Shown piece after piece: positions 1 through 10,590 of a stretch of DNA of 64,000 bases. The notes beneath the pieces are model-generated. The model ran no database searches. It saw only the letters and a program-made list of their open reading frames with translations, and was not told the origin of the DNA. The translations under genes were made by a program, and so were the position numbers. Every line of letters begins with the position of its first letter. The stretch's first letter is position 1. The stretch comes from Azospirillum agricola (GTDB taxonomy: Bacteria > Pseudomonadota > Alphaproteobacteria > Azospirillales > Azospirillaceae): contig NZ_JAGINM010000001.1 of the NCBI RefSeq assembly GCF_017876095.1, positions 248,001 to 312,000 of the forward strand, written 5' to 3'.

Positions 1-1
1 C

Positions 2-1996
<1,995 letters not shown>

Positions 1997-2026
1997 GGAT
2001 TCGGCGTGGGGGCCGTAGCCGCCGCC

Positions 2027-2587
2027 TCACACATCCACGATCGTGTGCGGCCTGAGCGCCCCGTCGATCGTCAGCAGCAGATGCAGATAGACCGCGACCT
2101 TGCGCGCCTGCTCGGTGTTGCGGGCCAGACACTCCCGCAGTTGGCGCGCCAGTATGGCGTTGTCGGTGGCATCTTCCGGCGTGACGGCGGCTAGGCTGGT
2201 GGCCGCCTGGACGATGTGGTCGTGATCGACCGCAACGCCGGAGGCTGGGGATTCCAGAAGCCGCTTCGCCAGTGTCTCCCCGTCGGCTTCGCGCGCAGGG
2301 GGTGGCGTGGCTGGCGGCGGACGGGCCGTCAGATGGGCGCGCAGGTTCGATTTCAGCCGCGCCCGCTGGGGTTCGTCCAGCCCGTCGAAACGGTCGACCT
2401 CGTCGAACAGCAGATCGTAGAGACGCCGCCGCTGTGGGTTGGGCGGGTTGCGGTCGCGCCGCTCCTGCCGGGGGTTGCGTTGCTGCTCGCGCTCGGTGGC
2501 GCTGCCGGTCCGCTGGACGGCGGAGGTCGGGGACACCGTGGTCCGGCGGACGGTGAAGTCCGGTTGGCCGAAAAGATTGCTCGCCAT
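2027..2587 (-). CDS. hypothetical protein, 186 aa
   Basis: I do not recognise this protein. It starts at an ATG preceded by a good Shine-Dalgarno (GGAGG, six bases upstream). The N-terminal 50 residues are rich in Arg, Gln and Pro and look disordered. The middle has a charged helical stretch (LYDLLFDEVDRFDGLDEPQRARLKS) and a Pro-rich linker. The C-terminal third is predicted helical. There is no signal peptide or membrane segment, so it is probably cytoplasmic. It is convergent with uvrB and sits downstream of a large perfect hairpin. Codon use with G/C third positions supports a real gene. Confidence 0.65.
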   Translation of the reverse strand: MASNLFGQPDFTVRRTTVSPTSAVQRTGSATEREQQRNPRQERRDRNPPNPQRRRLYDLLFDEVDRFDGLDEPQRARLKSNLRAHLTARPPPATPPPAREADGETLAKRLLESPASGVAVDHDHIVQAATSLAAVTPEDATDNAILARQLRECLARNTEQARKVAVYLHLLLTIDGALRPHTIVDV

Positions 2588-2653
2588 GGCGGACCTCCGG
2601 GGTTGTGGGCCCTGGGATCCAGTCTGGCAGAGTTCAGGGTCCGGTCAAGCCGA

Positions 2654-2712
2654 ACCAACGGCCGCCACGACCAACGGCGGCACCTTCGCCGTTGGTCGTG
2701 GCGGCCGTTGGT
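2654..2712. repeat. perfect 26-bp inverted repeat with 7-nt loop
   Basis: The arms at 2654-2679 and 2687-2712 are exact reverse complements, separated by 7 nt. Each arm itself holds two copies of a CCAACGGC/CCACGACC-type block, so the right arm continues into a tandem copy of CGTTGGTCGTGGC up to about 2718. It lies just after the minus-strand glucan synthase gene and before the 186-aa gene. It may act as a transcription terminator or mRNA 3'-end stabiliser, but there is no U-tract, so it is not a canonical intrinsic terminator. Confidence 0.8.
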
Positions 2713-2728
2713 CGTGGCATGGCATCGA

Positions 2729-5344
2729 TCAGTCGGCGGCGCCGGTGCCGAGCGCGTCCTTGACCGGCTCCGGGCGGCGCTTGCCGAACTTCAGGTTGGG
2801 GAAGACGTTGATCAGCGCGGTGATGAAGGCCGCGAGGTAGGGCAGGGACTGCACCACCAGCAGGCCCGACCACATGAAGGCGTCGCGGTTCTCGTGCCCG
2901 AACACCATCACGATCGCCAGCGCGGCACCCCACAGCGACACCAGCAGCACCAGCTCCTCGCGCGCCATCAGGAAGGCCTGCATCAGCGCCGGCTGGTCCT
3001 CGCACTTGGGCGTGCGGACGAAGGGGCGGCCGGAGGTGAAGATGCCGAGCCACATGGCGCGGCCGACCGTGTGGGTCAGCGCCATGCCGGCGACCGCCGC
3101 CCCCACCTTGTCCCAGAAGCCGCACTTCACCCGCGCCTCGTACAGCCACAGCGAGGCGCCGACCTTGAAGGCGAAGACGCTCAGTGTCGGGATCATGAAG
3201 ACGTTGGGCGGGAACTCGAAATATTTCGGGAAGGCCATCAGCCCGATGGACCACAGGATGCCGGCGATGCCGAAGATCATGTGGGCGGCGTCGGCGAACC
3301 AGGGCAGCCAGCCGGTGATGAAATGGTACTTCTGCCCGGCGGTCAGTTCCTTGGCGCCCGGCGAGAGCTGCTTCCAATGGTGCTTCAGGATCTGCACCGC
3401 ACCGTAGGCCCAGCGGAAGCGCTGAGTCTTGTAGGCGGAGAAGCTGTCGGGGACGAGGCCCTTGCCGTAGCTCTCCGGCATGTAGACGGCCTCGTATTTG
3501 TGCTCGAACAGGCGCAGGCCGAGGTCGGCGTCCTCGGTGATGCACCACTCGCCCCAGCGGCCGACGCCTTCCAGCGCCGACTTGCGGATGATGGTCATGG
3601 TGCCGTGCTGGATGATCGCGTTGCGCTCGTTGCGCTGGATCATGCCGATGTGGAAGAAGCCGGCGTATTCCCAGTTGATCATGCGCTGGAACAGGTCGCC
3701 TTCCCACTCGCGGTAGTCCTGCGGCGACTGCACGAAGCCGACCTCCGGCCGGCTGAAATGCGGGATGGTCGCCTTCAGCCAGTCGGGATGAACCTGATAG
3801 TCGCTGTCGATGACGGCGATGTGCTCGGCGTCCGTCGCGGTCTGGGCGAGGCCGAAATTCAGCGCGCCGGCCTTGAAGCCCGGCCAGTTGTCGAGGTGGA
3901 AGAAGCGGAAGCGCGGGCCGAGTTGCCGGCAATACTCCTCGACCGGGCGCCAGACCGCCGGATCCTTGGTGTTGTTGTCGAGCAGCAGCACCTCGAAGTT
4001 CGGGTAGTCGAGCCGGGCCAGCGCGTCGAGAGTCTGGATGACCATGTGCGGCGGCTCGTTGTAGCAGGGCACATGGATCGACACCTTCGGCGCGTTCGGC
4101 AGCGGGGCGGCCGAGCAGGGGACGAACTTGCGCTTGAACTTCGACTGCCAGACGACCTCGGTCAGCTCCATGCCGTCGATCAGCATGACCGCGAACAGCA
4201 CGAGCTGGCAGAAGATCAGCAGGCCCCAGGCGATCTCGGTGGTGAGCGCGAGGCCGGCGGCCGAGGCGGCGCTGACCGTGAAGACGAGGACGGAGGCGAC
4301 GGCCTGGATCAGCGCGCCGTAGAAGATCTGCCCGCCGATCTTCAGGTCGCCGCCGCGGCGCCACAGGAAGAACACCAGCGGCAGGAAGCCGAGAGCGACG
4401 GCGGTGGCGCACTTGACCTGCCAGTTGCGGACCTCCTGCACCCCGCCGATCATCGGGAACTTGGGATTGCGCTGGAAGTCCCACAGGCCCCAGCTGGTGC
4501 CGGCGGTGCCCTCGATCTCCCGCTTCCAGGGCTGATCGAAGGCCTCCATGATGAAGTAGTCGAGCTTGTTCTGGGCGGCGACGTTCAGGAAGTTGCGGAT
4601 GAACTTCGCCTGGTTGACCTGGCTGGCTTCCGCGCCTCGGCGCCACGGGCCGTCGGCCGGCCAGCCGATCTCGCCGATCAGGATGTGCTTGTTCGGGTAT
4701 TTGGCCTTCAGCTCGTTGTAGCGGAACATGGCGTAATCGACCGACTGGTCGACCGGCACGCCTTCCCAATAGGGCAGCAGGTGGACGGCGAGGAAGTCGA
4801 CCGCCTCGACCAGTTCGGGGTGCTTGAGCCAGACGTGCCATGGTTCGGCGGTGGAGACCGGGACGTTGACCTTCTTCTTCACCCGCTTGATGTAGTCGAT
4901 GGCCTGCGGGACGGTGATGTCGGCGCGCAGGATCGCCTCGTTGCCGACCAGGACGCGGCGAACGTTGCTGTTGGCGCGCGCCAGCTTGATCAGGCCGGCG
5001 ATCTCCGGCTCGTCGATCTCGGGCTTGCCGGCGATCCAGGCTCCGGCCGTCACCGGCAGGCCGTGCTTGCGGGCGATGGGGGCGACCTGCTCCGACCCGT
5101 CGGTGGCGGAGTAGGTGCGCACCCCCTTCACGGCGCCGTCGAGCGCCACCATGTCCTTCTCGATGTCGTCGGCGGTCGCCTTGTCGCCCTTGGACGGGCT
5201 CTTGTCCGGATGGAACGGGGTGTAGCCGACGCCGTTGATGGCGCCCGCCCAGGAGCGTTCGGAGACCGGGCGGTTCCACAAGGCCCAGGCCCCGACATTG
5301 CCGAGAATCACCAGGATCAGGACCGCAAACGCCGATTTGCGCAT
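2729..5344 (-). CDS. NdvB-like beta-glucan synthase: GH17-like domain fused to membrane GT2
   Basis: Predicted inner-membrane enzyme making periplasmic or secreted beta-1,3(1,6)-type glucan. Numbering from the ATG at 5344: a membrane anchor at about 3-23; a GH17-like domain at about 30-300 with both family glutamate motifs (GNEA near 136, GEIGWP near 225); two or three membrane segments at about 312-395; a GT2 domain at about 420-615 with the UDP-sugar motif DSD (about 513), TED (about 603) and QRFRW (about 641); then further membrane segments. This matches the architecture of Pseudomonas aeruginosa NdvB and relates to Bradyrhizobium NdvB/NdvC, which make cyclic beta-1,3/1,6-glucans. An upstream ATG (5371) would add nine residues, but the hydrophobic anchor fits the start at 5344 better. 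The product type is inferred from family, not shown. Confidence 0.85.
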   Translation of the reverse strand: MRKSAFAVLILVILGNVGAWALWNRPVSERSWAGAINGVGYTPFHPDKSPSKGDKATADDIEKDMVALDGAVKGVRTYSATDGSEQVAPIARKHGLPVTAGAWIAGKPEIDEPEIAGLIKLARANSNVRRVLVGNEAILRADITVPQAIDYIKRVKKKVNVPVSTAEPWHVWLKHPELVEAVDFLAVHLLPYWEGVPVDQSVDYAMFRYNELKAKYPNKHILIGEIGWPADGPWRRGAEASQVNQAKFIRNFLNVAAQNKLDYFIMEAFDQPWKREIEGTAGTSWGLWDFQRNPKFPMIGGVQEVRNWQVKCATAVALGFLPLVFFLWRRGGDLKIGGQIFYGALIQAVASVLVFTVSAASAAGLALTTEIAWGLLIFCQLVLFAVMLIDGMELTEVVWQSKFKRKFVPCSAAPLPNAPKVSIHVPCYNEPPHMVIQTLDALARLDYPNFEVLLLDNNTKDPAVWRPVEEYCRQLGPRFRFFHLDNWPGFKAGALNFGLAQTATDAEHIAVIDSDYQVHPDWLKATIPHFSRPEVGFVQSPQDYREWEGDLFQRMINWEYAGFFHIGMIQRNERNAIIQHGTMTIIRKSALEGVGRWGEWCITEDADLGLRLFEHKYEAVYMPESYGKGLVPDSFSAYKTQRFRWAYGAVQILKHHWKQLSPGAKELTAGQKYHFITGWLPWFADAAHMIFGIAGILWSIGLMAFPKYFEFPPNVFMIPTLSVFAFKVGASLWLYEARVKCGFWDKVGAAVAGMALTHTVGRAMWLGIFTSGRPFVRTPKCEDQPALMQAFLMAREELVLLVSLWGAALAIVMVFGHENRDAFMWSGLLVVQSLPYLAAFITALINVFPNLKFGKRRPEPVKDALGTGAAD

Positions 5345-5696
5345 GTGAATCGTTCTCGCTCGCCGCACCAAGTTTCATCCGGACGCGGCGGCCGGTCCGC
5401 CGCGCCCACCGTCACAAAACCGAAAAGGCCCGCTGGAAATGGCGCAGGGGCAGCCACGCCGCCCCGACCATCGCCTCGGACCGAACCCGTTTCACCAGCA
5501 ACCAACCACGTCTGCGGAATGCTCTCTCTCGTGCGTCCCCGGCCGCCGGCCCGTTTCGGCGCTTGCTGCCGGGGGCGGTTGGGCTGAAGATCACGCCGCA
5601 TCTATACAGGCTTCGCGGTCGCGCTGCCACTGCCGGCTTGAACAGGCAGCCATCCGCTTTATTCCGTCTTTGTCCGTCACGCGAAAGAGACAATCC
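5345..5696. other. divergent intergenic region, 352 bp
   Basis: This region separates the minus-strand glucan synthase from the plus-strand HIT gene and should hold both promoters. Open frames cross it on both strands but lack ribosome sites and plausible protein composition. I see no clear palindrome, terminator or RNA gene in it. Confidence 0.5.
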
Positions 5697-6110
5697 ATGG
5701 TGTCGCTGCACGAACGGCTTCAGGCCGACACGGTTCCGGTCCTCGATCTGGCGCTGTGCCGGGTGCTGCTGATGAACAACCGGGTCTGGCCCTGGCTGAT
5801 CCTGGTGCCGCTGCGCGAGGGGGCGGTGGAGATGCATCGCTTGGCCGTGGAGGACCGCGCGACGTTGACGGAGGAGCTGGCGCTGGCCTCGCGGGTCGTC
5901 GAGAATCTGTTCGCGCCCGACAAGCTGAACGTCGGGGCGCTGGGCAACATGGTGCCGCAGTTGCACATCCACGTCATCGGCCGGACGCGCGGCGATCCGG
6001 CCTGGCCGGGGCCGGTCTGGGGATCGGGCCACGCCGAGCCCTACGAGGCGGGGGAGCGCGAGGCGCTGGTCGGTCGGCTGGCGGCGGCGTTCCGTGCTCC
6101 GGCTGCGTGA
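5697..6110 (+). CDS. HIT-family nucleotide hydrolase/transferase-like protein
   Basis: 137-residue protein of the histidine triad superfamily, which hydrolyses or transfers nucleotidyl groups (Ap4A, AMP-lysine and similar). The catalytic motif appears as QLHIHVIGR near residues 88-96. The preceding VGALGNMVPQLH stretch is typical of the short bacterial HIT branch often annotated as diadenosine tetraphosphate hydrolase. Start chosen at the ATG with an A/G-rich site (GAAAGAGA) upstream; the frame is open 258 bp further upstream, but that part does not look like HIT sequence. Substrate unknown. Confidence 0.88.
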   Translation: MVSLHERLQADTVPVLDLALCRVLLMNNRVWPWLILVPLREGAVEMHRLAVEDRATLTEELALASRVVENLFAPDKLNVGALGNMVPQLHIHVIGRTRGDPAWPGPVWGSGHAEPYEAGEREALVGRLAAAFRAPAA

Positions 6111-6166
6111 GGGAAGCCGGCCGGCGCTGTTGAAGCCTCCGTCAACGACCAGAAGGAGGACGCGCC

Positions 6167-6346
6167 ATGGCCGACCGCAAGCAGGATGCCCCGTCCGACG
6201 CCGCGCAGCGGATCGAGGACAAGCTCGTCGAGGAGACCGGCAAGGCGTCGGGCGATCCCGACAAGCCGGTCGAGAGGAAGTGGGACGAGATGGGCGAGAA
6301 GCCGGAGATCAAGCGGGAGAGTGGGCGGGAGAGCGGGCGGGCCTGA
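6167..6346 (+). CDS. small highly charged protein, 59 aa
   Basis: A short gene with a strong Shine-Dalgarno (AAGGAGG, about 8 nt before the ATG). It encodes a very hydrophilic peptide (MADRKQDAPSDAAQ..., ending RESGRESGRA) rich in Glu, Asp, Lys and Arg, without cysteines or hydrophobic stretches, so probably cytoplasmic and at least partly disordered. It lies about 55 bp after the HIT gene and may share its transcript. It is convergent with fbpC. Function unknown; similar small charged proteins are common in stress regulons of alphaproteobacteria, but nothing here proves that. Confidence 0.6.
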   Translation: MADRKQDAPSDAAQRIEDKLVEETGKASGDPDKPVERKWDEMGEKPEIKRESGRESGRA

Positions 6347-6358
6347 CCCGGTTTTCGC

Positions 6359-7426
6359 TCACACCGCCGGAAACAGCATCACCCGCTTGGCGTCCACCAC
6401 GGCGGCCAGTTCCTCGCCGGGCTTGACGTCGACATGGCCGGGCAGGCGGGCGTGGACTTCCCCGCCGTCGTCCTTGCCGGGCAGGTCGAGGCAGATGCGG
6501 GTCGAGGCGCCGAGGAAGCTCGAATGCCGGACCCGCACCGGCACGGCGTCGGGCCGCTCGCCGAGCGGGGCCAGCGCCATGTCCTCGATGCGGCAGGCGA
6601 CCTCGACGCGGGTGCCGCTCTCCAGCGCGGGCGTGGCGAAGCGGCCGAGGGGGGTCGTCAGATGTCCGTCCTCGACCGTCGCCTCGAAGCGGTTGACCTC
6701 GCCGAACAGGCGGGCGACGAAGCTGTTGGCCGGGTTGCGGTAGAGATCCAGCGGGGTGGCGGTCTGGACGATGCGGCCGGCCTCCATCACCACGACGCGG
6801 CTGCCGATCTCCATCGCCTCTTCCGGGTCGTGGGTGACGACGATGGTGGCGATGCCCGACGCGCGGATCAGCCGGACGACCTCCCCGCGCACCGAGCGGC
6901 GGAGCTGTTCGTCGAGCGCCGAGAAGGGCTCGTCGAGCAACAGCACCTGCGGGTCGCGGGCCATGGCGCGGGCCAGCGCCACGCGCTGCTGCTGGCCGCC
7001 CGACAGGGTGTGCGGGTAGGCGTCGGCGTAGCGCGCCAGCCCCATCAGCTCCAGCAGTTCGGCGACGCGCCGGCTGCGCTCGGCGCGCGGCCTGTCGGTC
7101 TGGCCGAAGGCGATGTTGCCGGCCACCGTCAAATGCGGGAACAGGGCGAAATCCTGGAACATCATGCCGACCGGGCGCTTTTCCGGCGGCAGCGAGCGCT
7201 CCGCCGTGGCGAGCGTCGTTCCGCCCACGGCGATCGTGCCGGCCTGCACCGTCTCAAGCCCGCTGATCAGACGCAGCAGGGTCGATTTGCCGCAGCCCGA
7301 CGGGCCGACGATGCAGACCACCTCGCGCGGGGAGACGCTGAGCGAGACGTCGTCGACCGCGCGGTGGCGGCCGTAATGGTGGGTGATGCCGGTCAGGACG
7401 ACGGTGGGGGCGGAGAATTCGGTCAT
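6359..7426 (-). CDS. fbpC: Fe3+ ABC transporter ATP-binding protein
   Basis: ATPase of a ferric-iron importer, 355 residues. The Walker A motif (GPSGCGKST), Q-loop (MMFQDFALFPHL), signature (LSGGQQQRVALARA), Walker B (LLLDEPFSALDE) and H-loop (VVTHD) are all present in order, followed by a C-terminal TOBE-type domain (about 250-355) as in FbpC/AfuC. The start is taken at the ATG giving MTEFSAP; a further upstream ATG would add 19 unlikely residues. It is the last gene of the minus-strand set fbpB, fbpA, fbpC, separated from fbpA by 75 bp. Confidence 0.93.
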   Translation of the reverse strand: MTEFSAPTVVLTGITHHYGRHRAVDDVSLSVSPREVVCIVGPSGCGKSTLLRLISGLETVQAGTIAVGGTTLATAERSLPPEKRPVGMMFQDFALFPHLTVAGNIAFGQTDRPRAERSRRVAELLELMGLARYADAYPHTLSGGQQQRVALARAMARDPQVLLLDEPFSALDEQLRRSVRGEVVRLIRASGIATIVVTHDPEEAMEIGSRVVVMEAGRIVQTATPLDLYRNPANSFVARLFGEVNRFEATVEDGHLTTPLGRFATPALESGTRVEVACRIEDMALAPLGERPDAVPVRVRHSSFLGASTRICLDLPGKDDGGEVHARLPGHVDVKPGEELAAVVDAKRVMLFPAV

Positions 7427-7501
7427 CGGTTGCGGTCGGGCCTGGGAATCGCTGCGAAAACGAAGCGGCCCCGCGTCGTGCAACGCGGGGCCGCCACCAT
7501 G

Positions 7502-8524
7502 TCACTTCCAGCCGGCGCGGTCCATGATGCGGAGCGCCTGCGGGGTGTGGTCGGCGAAGGACGCCGCGTTGACGTCGGCCGCCTTGAAGTCGCCGAGCTT
7601 GATCAACTCGGGGTGCGGCTTCACCGCCGGGTTGACCGGGAATTCCATGTTGCCGTCGGCGAACATGCGCTGGGCCTCGGGGCTCAGCAGATGCTCCAGC
7701 AGCTTGCGGGCGTTCTCTGCGTTCGGGGAGGTTTTCACCACGCCGGCGCCCGACAGGTTCACGTGGGTGCCGCGGTTGCCCTGGTTCGGGAAGATCACGC
7801 CGATCTTCTCGGCGACCGCGCGGTCCTCCTGCTTGGCCGACGTGATCAGCTTGCCGACATAGTAGGTGTTGGCGAGCGCCAGATCGCCCTCGCCGACGGC
7901 CACCGCCTTGATCTGGTCGGTGTCGCCGCCCTGCGGTTGGCGGGCGAGGTTGGCGACGAGGCCCTTGACCCAGGCTTCCGCCTTCTCCTCGCCGTCCGCG
8001 TCGATGATCGAGGCGGTCAGCGCAAGGCTGTAGGGGTGGGTGCCGCTGCGGGTCAGGACCTGGCCCTTCCACTCGGGCTTGGCGAGATCCTCGTAGTCCT
8101 TGATCTGCTCCGGCTTCACCCGGTCCTTGGCGTAGACGATGATGCGGGCGCGGGTCGACAGGCCCCACCAGGCGCCGTTGGGATCGCGCAGGTTGGCCGG
8201 CACCTTGATGGCGTCCAGCGCCGGCGAGGTCACCGGGGCGAGCAGCCCTTCCTTGGCGGCGGCGGCGAGGCGGCCGGCGTCCACCGTGATGAAGAGATCG
8301 GCCGGGCTGCCGGCGCCTTCCGACTTGATGCGCTGGATCAGCTCGTCGTGGTTGCCCTCGATGATGTTGACCTTGATGCCGGTCGCCTTGGTGAAGGTCT
8401 CATAGATCGCGCGGTCGGTGTTGTAATGGCGCGAATTGTAGACGTTGACTTCCTGCGCCTGGACCGAAGCGGCGGCAAAGGCGCCGAACGCGAAGGTCAA
8501 ACCGGCGATCTTCCTGGCGAACAT
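7502..8524 (-). CDS. fbpA: Fe3+ ABC transporter substrate-binding protein
   Basis: Periplasmic ferric-iron-binding protein of the FbpA/FutA type, 340 residues. It has an N-terminal Sec signal peptide (MFARKIAGLTFAFGAFAAAS, cleavage after VQA). The mature protein starts EVNVYNSRHYNTD, the hallmark of iron-binding class II solute-binding proteins; the YNSRHY tyrosines and the later TYYVGKL tyrosines are the expected phenolate ligands. It is followed by fbpC and preceded by fbpB, but a Fur-type box and a palindromic repeat lie in the 263 bp upstream, so it probably has its own iron-repressed promoter. Confidence 0.93.
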   Translation of the reverse strand: MFARKIAGLTFAFGAFAAASVQAQEVNVYNSRHYNTDRAIYETFTKATGIKVNIIEGNHDELIQRIKSEGAGSPADLFITVDAGRLAAAAKEGLLAPVTSPALDAIKVPANLRDPNGAWWGLSTRARIIVYAKDRVKPEQIKDYEDLAKPEWKGQVLTRSGTHPYSLALTASIIDADGEEKAEAWVKGLVANLARQPQGGDTDQIKAVAVGEGDLALANTYYVGKLITSAKQEDRAVAEKIGVIFPNQGNRGTHVNLSGAGVVKTSPNAENARKLLEHLLSPEAQRMFADGNMEFPVNPAVKPHPELIKLGDFKAADVNAASFADHTPQALRIMDRAGWK

Positions 8525-8561
8525 GATTTACTCCCGGACTGCGAAGCGGCCTCACATCTGG

Positions 8562-8582
8562 TGCAAATGGATATCATTTGCA
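8562..8582 (-). promoter_or_regulatory. Fur-family box upstream of fbpA
   Basis: A perfect palindrome TGCAAATG-N5-CATTTGCA (21 bp) ends 38 bp before the fbpA start codon. This matches the alphaproteobacterial Fur/Mur operator pattern (TGCAAAT...ATTTGCA). Together with its position in front of a ferric-binding protein gene it strongly suggests iron repression; the sequence alone cannot tell Fur from Mur. Confidence 0.8.
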
Positions 8583-8677
8583 AGAGGTCGCGTCGAGCTT
8601 GGAATCACTCCAATTTCGCGGGCCGGGGCAGGTTTCGGAGCGTGGGCGGGAGCGGCCGATCCAACCGCTTTTCGGCA

Positions 8678-8760
8678 CGTCATGCCCGTGCTTGGCATGG
8701 GCATCCACGGGCGAATCCCATGTTTCCGCGTGGATGACCGGGGCAAGCCCGGTCATGACG
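8678..8760. repeat. palindromic dispersed repeat, copy 1
   Basis: An 83-bp imperfect palindrome bounded by CGTCATG and CATGACG, with arms of about 32 bp (CGTCATGCCCGTGCTTGGCA... against ...AAGCCCGGTCATGACG). A second, closely similar copy lies at 10591-10672. It belongs to the widespread alphaproteobacterial REP-like hairpin class whose translation gives the spurious peptide MTGLVPVIHA. It sits between fbpB and fbpA. Confidence 0.85.
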
Positions 8761-8787
8761 GCAAGGCACCGGAAAGCCCTGTCGATT

Positions 8788-10461
8788 TCAGCCGCCGTGG
8801 CCGGGGCGGGAGGCGGCGATGGTGCGGCTCAGATAAATGACCGGAGCCAAGCCGACCAGCACGATGACCAGAGCCGGCAGGGCGGCGTCGTCCAGCCGCT
8901 CGGTCGAGGCCATGCGGAAGGCTTCGATGGCCAGCGTGTCGAAGTTGAAGGGGCGCAGGATCATCGTCGCCGGCAATTCCTTGCAGATGTCGACGAAGAC
9001 CAGCATGGCGGCGCTCAGCAGGCTGGGGCGCAGCAGCGGCAGATGCACCCGGCGCAGCACCTGGAACGGGCTGTGGCCGAGCGAGCGGGCCGCCCCCTCC
9101 AGGTTGGGGCCGATCTTGGCGAAGCCGGATTCCAGCGGGCCGTAGGCGACGACGAAGAAGCGGATCAGATAGCCGTAAAGGATACCGACGATGGTGCTGC
9201 CGAGCAGCGTGCCGACCGACCAGCCGGCCCAGTCGTGCAGCAGCCCGACCGCCAGCAGGATGCCGACGGCGATCACCGTGCCCGGCGTCGCGTAGCCGAG
9301 CGAGGCGAGGCGCACCGCCCCAAGGGCCAGCCGGCTGCGGTCGTGGCGCACGCCGTGGATCACCAGCAGCGCCGTACCGACCACCAGGGCGGCACCGCTG
9401 GCCCCGAGGATGACGGTGTTGGCGACCAGATCGGTGAAGCGCGCCATCGTCAGTTCGGTCTCGCCGCGCAGCACCATGCGGATCAGCACCGCGCCGGGCA
9501 GCAGGAAGCCGAAGAAGACCGGCGTCAGGCAGACGGCCCAGGCGGCGGCGGTGCCGCGCCGCGACAGGCGCGGGGCGGGCAGGGCGCGGTAGCGGCTGGT
9601 GGTCTGGTGGAAGCGCATCCTGCCGCGCGACAGCCGTTCCAGCCCGACCAGCGCCAGCACGAACAGCAGCAGCACGGCGGCGAGTTGCGCCGCCATCGTC
9701 GGGCTGTGGACGGCGAACCAGGTGCGGTAGATGCCGACCGTGAAGGTGTCGATTCCGAAATAGCTGACGGCGCCGAAATCGGCCAGCGTCTCCATCAGCG
9801 CGTAGCCGACCCCGGCGACCAGCGCCGGGCGGGCGAGCGGCAGGGCGACGCGGCGGAAGGCGCCGAAGGCGGAGCAGCCGAGCGTGCGCCCGGCCTCCAG
9901 CACGCAGACCGACTGTTCGAGGAAGGCGGCGCGGGCCAGGACATAGACGTAGGGGTAGAGCACCGAGGCCAGCACCAGCCCGGCGCCCCAGGCGCTGCGG
10001 ATCTCCGGGAACCAGTAGTCGCCGCGCCGCCAACCGAAGGTGGCGCGCAGCCAGCTCTGCACCGGGCCGGCGAACTGGAGGAAGTCGGTGTAGGTGTAGG
10101 CCATGACGTAGGCCGGCATGGCGAGCGGCAGCAGCAGCAGCCATTGCAGCAGGGTGCGGCCGCGGAAATCGTGCATCGTCACGGTCCAGGCGCAGGCGGT
10201 GCCGGTGACCAGCGTGGCCGAGCCGACGATGCCCAGCAGGATCAGCGTGTTGGCGATGTAGTCCGGCAGCACGGTGCGGGCCATGTGGCTCCACAGGTCG
10301 CCGGTGGACGTGAAGGACTGCGCGAAGACCGCCAAAATGGGAACGGCGATCAGGATCGCGAGAAGGAAGGCGAGAAAGCCGGTCGGACCGATGCGCGAGA
10401 GAAGGCGGCGGGGGGATAGGGACGGGGAGCCGGGGGACTTCGCGTCGGTCGCCATCGCCAT
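8788..10461 (-). CDS. fbpB: Fe3+ ABC transporter permease, two fused permease units
   Basis: 557-residue inner-membrane permease carrying two binding-protein-dependent transport domains in one chain, as in FbpB/SfuB. Each half holds about six membrane segments and an EAA-type loop (for example EAGRTLGCSAFGAFRRVALPLARPA in the first half and EGAARSLGHSPFQVLRRVHLPLLRPS in the second). The start is placed at the ATG at 10461, ten bases after an AAGGA site; a longer frame starting at 10668 would run through a non-coding palindromic repeat. It pairs with fbpA and fbpC downstream. Confidence 0.92.
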   Translation of the reverse strand: MAMATDAKSPGSPSLSPRRLLSRIGPTGFLAFLLAILIAVPILAVFAQSFTSTGDLWSHMARTVLPDYIANTLILLGIVGSATLVTGTACAWTVTMHDFRGRTLLQWLLLLPLAMPAYVMAYTYTDFLQFAGPVQSWLRATFGWRRGDYWFPEIRSAWGAGLVLASVLYPYVYVLARAAFLEQSVCVLEAGRTLGCSAFGAFRRVALPLARPALVAGVGYALMETLADFGAVSYFGIDTFTVGIYRTWFAVHSPTMAAQLAAVLLLFVLALVGLERLSRGRMRFHQTTSRYRALPAPRLSRRGTAAAWAVCLTPVFFGFLLPGAVLIRMVLRGETELTMARFTDLVANTVILGASGAALVVGTALLVIHGVRHDRSRLALGAVRLASLGYATPGTVIAVGILLAVGLLHDWAGWSVGTLLGSTIVGILYGYLIRFFVVAYGPLESGFAKIGPNLEGAARSLGHSPFQVLRRVHLPLLRPSLLSAAMLVFVDICKELPATMILRPFNFDTLAIEAFRMASTERLDDAALPALVIVLVGLAPVIYLSRTIAASRPGHGG

Positions 10462-10590
10462 GCGTCGGGGGTCCTTCGTGGTGCTTTCGACAGAAAACCC
10501 TGTTCCCGACCGTGTTTTCGCAGGGAAAAGCCGGGATGGGCCAAGCGTCTTAGAACACGCGCACCACCAACCGTCCAGAGCATTCCGGCG

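Noticed and set aside
2216..5587. A 1123-codon open frame on the plus strand opposite the glucan synthase gene
   Set aside because: It is the complement of a clearly conserved enzyme; its translation is Arg/Ala/Gly/Asp-rich without domains. Long antisense frames are expected at this GC content.
5439..5696. 86-codon extension of the HIT gene
   Set aside because: The extension is Pro/Arg-rich, has no ribosome site at its start, and the HIT fold begins at the ATG at 5697.
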